From Porphyromonas sp. (GTDB lineage: Bacteria; Bacteroidota; Bacteroidia; Bacteroidales; Porphyromonadaceae): a stretch of DNA of 5,952 nucleotides. Below the pieces are notes generated by a model that searched no databases, had not been told where the DNA came from, and was given only the letters and a program-made list of their open reading frames with translations. The first letter of the stretch is position 1. The number at the start of each line of letters is the position of its first letter. Position numbers and translations under genes: made by a program. The DNA lies in the NCBI GenBank assembly GCA_003640335.1, contig RBKG01000248.1:1-5952 (forward strand). Direction: 5' to 3'. Below are positions 1-5,952 of the stretch, piece by piece.

Positions 1-555
1 GAGATGGATGGTTATGCTGTGGCAAAGGAAATACGTAACGCAGGTAGCAATGTGCCTATCGTATTCTTGACAGCTATGAGCATGAAGGAGAATGTCCTTG
101 AGGGCTTGCGCTCAGGAGCTGACGATTACATTGCTAAGCCATTCAGTATGGAAGAGCTTCTTTTGCGTCTTGAAGCTATCCTACGCCGTACAGGTAAGAT
201 TGAGCAGGCTGATAAGAGTGTGAAGGAATTTTATCAGATTGGTTTGTATACATTCAATACTAAGCAGCAGACACTATCGCTTGGCGAGCAGACACAGCGA
301 ATGACGACTAAGGAAACAGAGCTACTTACGATGCTCTGCCAGTTTGTAAATGAAACGCTTGAGCGTCCTCATGCTCTTGAACAGATTTGGGGTATTACTG
401 ATGCTAGCAATGACCCAGACCAAAACTTTACACAGCGTAGCATGGACGTATATATTACGAAGCTCCGTCGTATGCTTAGTGGTGACCCTAGCGTTGAGAT
501 TAAGAATGTCCACGGTAAGGGTTATAAACTCCTAGTTCCTTCTATTGGAGAGTAA
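1..555 (+). CDS. rprY: OmpR-family response regulator, RprY-like (5' partial)
   Basis: This is the C-terminal 184 residues of a two-component response regulator; the frame is open at base 1, so roughly 50 N-terminal residues, including the phospho-acceptor Asp (expected just upstream), lie outside the window. The remaining receiver half shows the conserved Thr of 'FLTA' (codon 70-72) and the conserved Lys of 'AKPF' (codon 136-138) that complete the phosphorylation site. A linker follows, then an OmpR/PhoB winged-helix DNA-binding domain (about 238-540) with 'MTTKETELL', 'RSMDVYITKLR' and a terminal 'VHGKGYKL' wing. The receiver motif 'FSMEELLLR', the 'TTKE.ELL' helix and 'RSMDVYI' match Bacteroides/Porphyromonas RprY as I recall it. 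An extended loop between 'QIWG' and 'FTQRSMD' (391-426) seems longer than in those relatives. It acts in the cytoplasm as a transcription regulator. Its 3' end overlaps the next gene by 11 nt. Family assignment is very secure; the rprY name is less so. Confidence 0.88.
   Translation, partial: EMDGYAVAKEIRNAGSNVPIVFLTAMSMKENVLEGLRSGADDYIAKPFSMEELLLRLEAILRRTGKIEQADKSVKEFYQIGLYTFNTKQQTLSLGEQTQRMTTKETELLTMLCQFVNETLERPHALEQIWGITDASNDPDQNFTQRSMDVYITKLRRMLSGDPSVEIKNVHGKGYKLLVPSIGE
545..555 (+). promoter_or_regulatory. rprY/M16 overlap with TTG start (likely translational coupling)
   Basis: The peptidase reading frame begins at TTG 545-547, upstream of the rprY stop TAA at 553-555, giving an 11-nt overlap. 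The peptidase frame is blocked upstream by TAG at 533-535, leaving only four codons of freedom, of which TTG is the only plausible initiator. No purine-rich Shine-Dalgarno stretch precedes it. Ribosomes finishing rprY could re-initiate here. Coupling is inferred from the arrangement; the overlap itself is seen directly. Confidence 0.7.
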
Positions 556-1765
556 GACGCTCCGAAGCGGGCTTCGCTTCATACACAGACAACTAGATTC
601 GCCCGTTGTTTATGTCGGTATTGCCATTGGGGTAGGTACTCGACATGAAAAGCGGGGCGAGTATGGTCTTGCTCATTTTACGGAGCATATGCTCTTCAAG
701 GGTACTACCTCTCGCAGTTCCAAGGATATTATCATGGAACTTGAGGACGTGGGGGGCGAATTGAATGCCTACACGGGTAAAGAAGAAACTATTCTTTATG
801 CCCTTTGTCCTAAGGCTTATGCCGAGCGAGCTCTGAGGCTTATGGCAGATATTGTTCAGAATAGTGTCTTTGCTCCGCATGAGCTAGAGAAAGAACAAAC
901 TGTCGTCATCGACGAAATCCATAGCTACGAAGATAGCCCCAGCGAACTAATCTGGGACGAGTTTGAGGATATTGTCTTTAAGGGTCATGCGCTTGGTCAT
1001 GCTATTCTAGGTACGGAGAAAACCGTTTCTTCGTTTACCCAAAAGAAAGAGCAACGCTTCTTTGAAGAGCATTATAAGGCTAGCAATATGGCGGTCTTCT
1101 CTCAGGGCGATATTGATGTCAAAGCTTTCGAAGCTCTAATAGAGGAATGTTTTAGTCATGCTCCTGAGGCTACGCCACAGCGAAGAACGTACGAGCCTCC
1201 TCGCCTAGAAGAGTCTCCTCGCCAAATAACAAGAAGACGGGACACTTCTCAGCGTCACGTGATTATTGGAGCGAGTGCTTATTCGATGCATGATAAGCGT
1301 CGGCTTGGACTTAGTTTGCTGGTTAATATCCTTGGAGGCCCGGGCATGAGCAGTAGACTAAATATGAGTCTGAGAGAAGAGTCTGGCTATGCTTATAATG
1401 TCGATTGCGTTTATACAGCTTACTCCGATACTGGGCTTGTAGCTATCAATTTTGGTTGTAGCAAGCAGCATGTTCAAGATGCTATAGCCTTGACTCATCA
1501 AGAGCTTAAGCGCATAACGGAAGAACAGCTAAGCGAAGAGGAGCTTGAGCAGGCTAAGCGACAACTAAAAGGACAGCTAACAGTCGCTAGTGATGGGCAT
1601 GAGAACTATTTTCTTTCTCTCGGAAAAGCTTACTTGCACTTCGATAAAGTAGAACCCTTAGATGTAACCATGCAACGCATCGATGCTCTGCAAGCTCATG
1701 ACCTTGCCGAGATTGCGAGAGAGATATTCCCAAGCGAACGCATGTACACACTTATATACACCTAA
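545..1765 (+). CDS. M16B-family zinc metallopeptidase (processing-peptidase-like)
   Basis: A 406-residue M16 (pitrilysin/inverzincin) peptidase, a normal length for the single-chain M16B type that works as a dimer. The inverted zinc motif HXXEH is intact: H44-F-T-E47-H48. The third ligand is probably E124 in 'VVIDEIHSY', 76 residues downstream, and the accessory E117 lies 7 residues before it. The second, PF05193-type domain (about 165-345) carries 'GGPGMSSRL' (264-272) and the substrate-binding Arg/Tyr pair R277 and Y284, spaced by seven as in insulysin. One chain therefore holds both halves of the active site and could act as a homodimer. No signal peptide is visible, so a cytoplasmic role in degrading or processing small peptides is likely; the substrate is unknown. 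The start is TTG at 545: an in-frame stop lies at 533-535 and no ATG or GTG occurs before the HXXEH region. The N-terminus 'TLRSGLRFIHR' is what the family expects. Confidence 0.95.
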   Translation: MESKTLRSGLRFIHRQLDSPVVYVGIAIGVGTRHEKRGEYGLAHFTEHMLFKGTTSRSSKDIIMELEDVGGELNAYTGKEETILYALCPKAYAERALRLMADIVQNSVFAPHELEKEQTVVIDEIHSYEDSPSELIWDEFEDIVFKGHALGHAILGTEKTVSSFTQKKEQRFFEEHYKASNMAVFSQGDIDVKAFEALIEECFSHAPEATPQRRTYEPPRLEESPRQITRRRDTSQRHVIIGASAYSMHDKRRLGLSLLVNILGGPGMSSRLNMSLREESGYAYNVDCVYTAYSDTGLVAINFGCSKQHVQDAIALTHQELKRITEEQLSEEELEQAKRQLKGQLTVASDGHENYFLSLGKAYLHFDKVEPLDVTMQRIDALQAHDLAEIAREIFPSERMYTLIYT

Positions 1766-1770
1766 AAGAA

Positions 1771-4311
1771 ATGAACGAAACAACGCAGCAGCAAGCTAAG
1801 CCTGCACTGCATCAACGCTTACTTCAGGGCTGGAAGACGTGGGCAATTATAGCATTCTTTGCTGTAGTTGCTCTTAGCTATTTTTCTCCTGCCGTTTTTG
1901 AGGGACGAGACCTCTTCCAAAATGATGTCGCTGGTGCTAGTGGCACAGCGCAAGATGTGCGCGACTATAATGCCGCTACAGGGGAGACTGCCTACTGGAC
2001 GAATAGTCTGTTTGGCGGTATGCCTATGTATCAGATAGCACCTTCTTATCCTTCAATCGCATGCCTTAAGAAGTTGCAAGACTTAGGGACACTTCAGTGG
2101 CCTTTGAATTTGCTTCCTAGTTATAGCTGGCTACTCTTCGCTATGCTTGTAGGCTTCTATATCTTTATGCGAAGCCTTAAAGTCAAGGAAGGGCTTGCGC
2201 TCTTTGGAGCTATTATGTGGGCTTTTAGTTCGTACTTCATCATCTTGATTGATGCCGGTCACATTTGGAAGTTAATGGTATTGTCTTTCATACCTCCTAC
2301 AATAGCTGGTATTGTTTATGCTTATGAAGGGAAGTATCTCAAAGGCGGTGTCGTGACCACACTCTTTGCTGCGCTTCAGCTGATGAGTAACCACGTACAG
2401 ATGAGCTATTACTTTGCCTTTGTGATTGTCTTTATAGTTCTGTCTTATCTCTTTACAGCTATTCGCTCAGGTAATTATCAACGCTTCTTGTTGGCTTCTT
2501 TGACAGTGGCAGTATCGGCAGTTCTCTCTGTGGCAATCAACCTCTCGAATATTTACCATACTTATCAGTACACGCAAGAAACTATGCGAGGAGGTTCGGC
2601 TCTGAGCAGTAACGATGGTAAGCAAGGTGGCGGAGGTCTAGATAAGGACTATATCACAGCATGGAGCTATGGTAAGGCTGAGACACTGACTTTCCTTATC
2701 CCTAATCTTTATGGCGGTGCAACCGGTGCGCTTGGTGAAGACACAGATGCTATGGATAAAATCTCAAATGAAGAGATGAAGCCTATCCTTGCGAATACTA
2801 ATCATTATTGGGGTGACCAGCCCTTTACATCAGGACCTGTTTATGTAGGAGCCTTCGTGCTTTGCTTGGCTGTCTTGGGTGCGTTCATCGTGCGTACTCC
2901 TCTTAAATGGGCACTTCTAGCAGCTACGGTTCTTTCGTTGTTCTTAGGTTGGGGGCACAACTTTATGTGGTTTAGTGACCTCTTTATTGATTATTTCCCT
3001 CTGTATAATAAGTTCCGTACGGTTTCTTCTATTCTCGTTATTGCTGAGTTTACAATCCCGACACTTGCGATACTTGGACTTATTGAGTTTCTTAAGAGGC
3101 CTGAAGAAGTTCTTCGTAATAAGGTTGCTATCGGTGTCAGTGTGGCTTCTACATTGGGTGTCGCTTTCATTATTGCGCTTGCGCCAAACTCATTCTTCTC
3201 ATTGCTTAGCGGACAAGAAGAGGAGATGTTCCGTAATGCTATTTCTGACCCTCGTGCTCAACAGCTCATCACAGCACTTAAGCAGGTGCGTTCAGGCATA
3301 GTCTCTGCTGACGCTTGGCGCAGTGTGTGTGTGCTTGCTATTAGCTTGGCTGTTTGCTGGGCTTATACGCGTAAGCTAATCACTCGTCCCGTTGTTGTTA
3401 CAGCTTTGACGCTCATTACATTCCTTGACTTGTGGATGGTTAATAAGCGTTACCTCAACGATAGTAAGTTTATTGATACGGCTCTCATTGAGGCACAAGC
3501 AGCACCTGTTACGCCAGTCGATGAAGAGATTAAGAAGGATAAAGACCCTCATTATAGAGTGCTCAATCTGTCGGTATCTACATTTAATGATGCTACGACA
3601 AGTTATTCACATCGCTCTGTAGGAGGTTATCATGCAGCGAAACTTGGTCGTTATCAAGATTTGATAGACAAGCAAATCGCTACGGGTAATAAGCAAGTTC
3701 TGAATATGCTGGATACACGCTATATTATAGCTCGCAATCCGCAAGACCCATCGGGTGGACTTACTTATCAGCGTAATGAGGAGGCCCAAGGTGCTGCGTG
3801 GTTGATTGCTCCCGAGCAGGTGCTCACTGTTTCGTCTGCTAAGGAAGAGATGAATGCGCTCAGTACTCTAGATTTGCGCTATCAAGCTGTGGTTGATAAA
3901 GAGCAGGGTATTCGTGGCGGACAACCAAGCAAACTTGATAGCATCACCCCATTGGGAGATATCAAACTTACAGATTATCGCCCAGGTAAGGCTGTTTACT
4001 CTGTCGATGCTCCTCGTCAAGTCCTTGCTGTCTTTAGTGAGATTTACTATCCTCACGGCTGGACGCTAACTCTTGACGGTAAACCCATCGATATTAAGCG
4101 TGCTAATTATCTACTTCGTGCCGCTGAGATTCCTCAAGGAAAACATACTCTAGAGATGACTTTTGACCCTCAGAGTATTCATACTACCGAACTTATTTCA
4201 TATATTGCACAAGCCGTGCTCGTTTTGATGACATTAGCTTGGGCTTTCATATCTCTCCGCAATAAAAAGAATACAAATAATAGTAACCATCATGAAGCAG
4301 TATCTATTTAG
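1771..4311 (+). CDS. YfhO-family polytopic membrane protein (GT-C-like)
   Basis: An 846-residue integral membrane protein of the YfhO family (PF09586), of the large size usual in Bacteroidetes. After a short cytoplasmic N-terminus, a first membrane segment spans about 24-43. The following outside loop carries acidic residues D47 and D52 and 'YWTNSLFGGMPMYQ' (75-88), the kind of loop that holds catalytic acids in GT-C glycosyltransferases. About twelve more hydrophobic segments follow, near 118-134, 141-160, 164-184, 191-206, 211-231, 238-258, 355-374, 378-396, 417-441, 450-470, 516-533 and 537-556. Conserved patches include 'GHIWKL' (163-168), 'SNHVQMSYY' (206-214) and 'FLIPNLYGG' (308-316). 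A large soluble domain (about 560-805) has 'VGGYHAAKLGRYQDLID' (617-633), 'LNMLDTRYI' and 'DIKRANYLLRA' (774-784), followed by a last membrane segment at 808-828. Some Firmicute relatives take part in glycosylating lipoteichoic acid; the substrate here is unknown. ATG 1771 lies 5 nt after the peptidase stop. Confidence 0.93.
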   Translation: MNETTQQQAKPALHQRLLQGWKTWAIIAFFAVVALSYFSPAVFEGRDLFQNDVAGASGTAQDVRDYNAATGETAYWTNSLFGGMPMYQIAPSYPSIACLKKLQDLGTLQWPLNLLPSYSWLLFAMLVGFYIFMRSLKVKEGLALFGAIMWAFSSYFIILIDAGHIWKLMVLSFIPPTIAGIVYAYEGKYLKGGVVTTLFAALQLMSNHVQMSYYFAFVIVFIVLSYLFTAIRSGNYQRFLLASLTVAVSAVLSVAINLSNIYHTYQYTQETMRGGSALSSNDGKQGGGGLDKDYITAWSYGKAETLTFLIPNLYGGATGALGEDTDAMDKISNEEMKPILANTNHYWGDQPFTSGPVYVGAFVLCLAVLGAFIVRTPLKWALLAATVLSLFLGWGHNFMWFSDLFIDYFPLYNKFRTVSSILVIAEFTIPTLAILGLIEFLKRPEEVLRNKVAIGVSVASTLGVAFIIALAPNSFFSLLSGQEEEMFRNAISDPRAQQLITALKQVRSGIVSADAWRSVCVLAISLAVCWAYTRKLITRPVVVTALTLITFLDLWMVNKRYLNDSKFIDTALIEAQAAPVTPVDEEIKKDKDPHYRVLNLSVSTFNDATTSYSHRSVGGYHAAKLGRYQDLIDKQIATGNKQVLNMLDTRYIIARNPQDPSGGLTYQRNEEAQGAAWLIAPEQVLTVSSAKEEMNALSTLDLRYQAVVDKEQGIRGGQPSKLDSITPLGDIKLTDYRPGKAVYSVDAPRQVLAVFSEIYYPHGWTLTLDGKPIDIKRANYLLRAAEIPQGKHTLEMTFDPQSIHTTELISYIAQAVLVLMTLAWAFISLRNKKNTNNSNHHEAVSI
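4292..4311 (+). other. YfhO/lipoprotein gene overlap (20 nt)
   Basis: The lipoprotein ATG (4292-4294) lies 20 nt before the end of the YfhO stop codon (TAG 4309-4311), in a different frame. The preceding sequence is A-rich with no Shine-Dalgarno match. The lipoprotein signal peptide begins exactly at this ATG, which supports the overlap being real. It implies that the two genes are co-transcribed and possibly translationally coupled. Confidence 0.8.
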
Positions 4312-4357
4312 AACACTCGTTGTAGCGGGTGCGTCAAGTTTGCTACTCGCTAGTTGC
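4292..4357 (+). other. Lipoprotein signal peptide and lipobox
   Basis: The first 22 codons encode a charged start (K2, R7), a hydrophobic core (L9-L19) and the lipobox L19-A20-S21-C22, the pattern cut by signal peptidase II with lipidation of Cys22. The residues after Cys22 (Ala-Ser-Lys-Phe-Lys) lack the acidic cluster that marks surface-exported lipoproteins in several Bacteroidetes, so the protein may stay on the periplasmic face. That last point is inference. Confidence 0.88.
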
Positions 4358-5952
4358 GCAAGCAAATTCAAGATTTCTTCTACTGGGGTCAATGTAGACC
4401 CTAATCCTCTTACAGTGCAGGGCGATGCGGTTAAGACGCGCATCAACTTTGCTTTCCCGAAGAAGAGCTTTCCTAAAAAAGGTACTCTCCGCATCACGCC
4501 AGTACTACGCTATGCTGGTGGCGAGAAGTGGGGCAAGGCTTACGATTACCAAGGTGATGACGTCTATGGTAATGAGCAGGTAGTATTTTATAAGAGTGGT
4601 GCTAATGCTGTGCTTGACTTTGCTGTGCCTTATACGCCACAGATGCAGAAGAGCGAACTTTACCTTACGTTCAATGGTAAGGTAGGTAAGAAGGCTCAAA
4701 AAATCAGTGCGATGAAAGTAGCTGATGGCGTTAATGCAACGGAAACATTGGCTACCGTTGAAGGTATCCTTCCTGCAATCGCTCCTCATGGCTTCCAGCG
4801 TGTGGTGAAAGAAATGTACGATGCCGACATCTTATTCCAAATACAGCAAGCCAATGTGCGTGGCTCTGAAATCAATAAGGAAGATGTAGAGGAATGGCGC
4901 TATACTGTACAGAATGCTAAGGAAACACCTAATCAGAATGTATCTGTCGAGGTGCAGTCTTATGCTTCTCCCGATGGTGGTAAGAAACTCAATGAGAAAC
5001 TTAGTGAGAACCGTGAACGTAATACTACAGCCGCTCTTAAGAAGGAGTTTAAGAAGCAAGATATGGCTGGAGTCGCTATCGATGCTCACTATACAGCTCA
5101 AGACTGGGAAGGCTTCCGTACGCTTGTAGAAAAGAGTGATTTGCCTGATAAGGATTTGGTGCTAAGAGTGCTCTCTATGTATCCAGACCCAGAGAGTCGT
5201 GAGCGTGAAATCAAGAATATCTCTGTTGTCTTCAAGCAACTTGCTGACAACATTCTGCCTAAGCTTCGTCGTTCTCGTTTGATTGCAAACGTTGAAATTA
5301 TCGGTAAGAGCGATGCAGAGATACAAGAGTTTATTGCTAAGGCTCCGGGTCATCTGTCAGCTGAAGAACTTCTTTATGCTGCTGAGCTTACAAACTCGAC
5401 TACTGAGAAGATGCGCATTTACCAAATCGCTAATCAGATTTTCAAGAAGGACTATCGCGCATATAATAATATAGGTGCTTTATACTTCGCTCAAGGCAAA
5501 ATCAAGGATGCTGAGGCTTGGTTTAATAAAGCTGCTACCCTTCAGGATAATGAGGTAACTAAACTTAATCGTGGTCTTATTGCCCTTTATCATGGAGATA
5601 AGGAGAAGGCTCAGGATATGATTTCAGCAGCGATTAATACTCCTGAATTAGGGCAAGCACTTGCTTATCTCTATCTTAAGCAGGGTGAGTATATGAAGGC
5701 CGAAACCGCCTTTGGAGAAACTGTAAGTAATAATGCTGCTGTGGCTCAGCTTCTAAATGGCAACTATGCTAAGGCTCTTAAGACGCTACAGAAGATTACG
5801 ACTCCAAGTGCTACTACCGAACTTATCCGTGCAATTATTGCTGCTCGCACAAATGATAATAACGGTGTGATAACAGCGCTTAAGAGTGCTATTGCGCTTG
5901 ATGGTTCTGTTGCTTATCAGATTGCCGATAATCTAGAGTTTGCTAAGTACAA
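4292..5952 (+). CDS. Lipoprotein with OmpA-like domain and TPR repeats (3' partial)
   Basis: The frame is open to the window end (553 full codons). A lipoprotein signal peptide covers residues 1-21, with lipobox L-A-S-C22. Residues 24-150 are a beta-rich region with 'VNVDPNPL', 'TPVLRY' and 'ADGVNATETLA', a pattern I associate with Bacteroidetes TPR/OmpA lipoproteins, but I know no function for it. Residues about 175-335 form an OmpA C-terminal-like domain: 'ADILFQIQQANVR' (178-190), 'VEVQSYASPDGG' (219-230), N234, 'LSENR' (237-241), then the Bacteroidetes-style extension 'DWEGF...' and 'ILPKLRRSR' (321-329). TPR-like helical repeats fill about 353-550; the clearest is 'YNNIGALYFAQGKIKDAEAW' (391-410), followed by repeats near 423-448, 451-480 and 485-502. 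The closing 'DNLEFAKY' suggests the true end is only a few codons away. It probably sits in the outer membrane facing the periplasm as a scaffold; this is inference. The ATG at 4292 gives a perfect signal peptide. Confidence 0.9.
   Translation, partial: MKQYLFRTLVVAGASSLLLASCASKFKISSTGVNVDPNPLTVQGDAVKTRINFAFPKKSFPKKGTLRITPVLRYAGGEKWGKAYDYQGDDVYGNEQVVFYKSGANAVLDFAVPYTPQMQKSELYLTFNGKVGKKAQKISAMKVADGVNATETLATVEGILPAIAPHGFQRVVKEMYDADILFQIQQANVRGSEINKEDVEEWRYTVQNAKETPNQNVSVEVQSYASPDGGKKLNEKLSENRERNTTAALKKEFKKQDMAGVAIDAHYTAQDWEGFRTLVEKSDLPDKDLVLRVLSMYPDPESREREIKNISVVFKQLADNILPKLRRSRLIANVEIIGKSDAEIQEFIAKAPGHLSAEELLYAAELTNSTTEKMRIYQIANQIFKKDYRAYNNIGALYFAQGKIKDAEAWFNKAATLQDNEVTKLNRGLIALYHGDKEKAQDMISAAINTPELGQALAYLYLKQGEYMKAETAFGETVSNNAAVAQLLNGNYAKALKTLQKITTPSATTELIRAIIAARTNDNNGVITALKSAIALDGSVAYQIADNLEFAKY

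Noticed and set aside
593..880. Antisense open frame of 95 codons within the peptidase gene
   Set aside because: It lies wholly opposite the zinc-motif region of a well-supported gene, its product has no recognisable motif, and its composition is that of a complementary-strand shadow.
1338..1345. GC-rich palindrome GCCCGGGC
   Set aside because: It encodes the conserved Gly-Gly-Pro-Gly of the M16 second domain, so protein constraint explains it; eight bases with no loop or T-tract is not a terminator.
1763..1773. Possible promoter or ribosome binding site in the M16/YfhO gap
   Set aside because: The gap is only five bases (AAGAA), too short for a promoter; it is purine-rich but too close to the ATG to serve as a Shine-Dalgarno site.
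2975..3301. A second + strand open frame of 108 codons inside the YfhO gene
   Set aside because: It is an out-of-frame reading of membrane-segment codons, which naturally gives Leu/Ser-rich frames; the in-frame YfhO product is continuous and convincing.
4505..5101. Antisense open frames (4505-4789 and 4832-5101) opposite the lipoprotein gene
   Set aside because: The forward frame encodes clear OmpA-like and TPR sequence; the reverse products look like hydrophobic noise and have no family motifs.
1..5952. CTAG depletion, as seen in many bacteria
   Set aside because: CTAG occurs about 17 times by eye, near expectation, so unlike GATC it is not avoided.

Overview
The window looks like a stretch of a Bacteroidales chromosome, probably a Porphyromonas-type organism. 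The evidence is a RprY-type OmpR-family response regulator, a Bacteroidetes-style YfhO membrane protein, and a lipoprotein combining an OmpA-like domain of the 'YASPDG' type with TPR repeats. Start codons lack Shine-Dalgarno sequences, as is common in Bacteroidetes. Base composition is moderate, in the mid-40s percent GC by eye. Genus-level placement is inference.

All genes are on the + strand and packed head to tail, with almost no non-coding DNA. (1) 1-555: the 3' part of an rprY-like response regulator gene, lacking its first ~50 codons. (2) 545-1765: an M16B zinc peptidase that starts at a TTG inside the end of rprY (11-nt overlap). (3) 1771-4311: an 846-residue YfhO-family polytopic membrane protein, 5 nt after the peptidase. 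(4) 4292-5952: a lipoprotein with a beta-rich N-terminal region, an OmpA-like domain and C-terminal TPRs, starting 20 nt inside the YfhO gene and running off the window close to its expected end. No RNA gene, mobile element, CRISPR array, terminator or stand-alone promoter was seen, and no gap exceeds 5 nt.

The tight overlaps suggest one transcript with translational coupling. Together the genes would supply a transcription regulator, a cytoplasmic peptidase, an inner-membrane GT-C-like protein and an envelope lipoprotein. A shared role in envelope maintenance is plausible but is inference; the link may be only positional.

The most striking signal is at the DNA level. The tetranucleotide GATC is absent from all 5952 bases by my reading, although about 97 GAT trinucleotides are present and other palindromic tetramers occur about as expected. 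Codon choice follows this: Asp is always GAC, never the generally preferred GAT, when the next codon starts with C. This suggests long-term selection against GATC, as expected from restriction or a related GATC-targeting system elsewhere in the genome.
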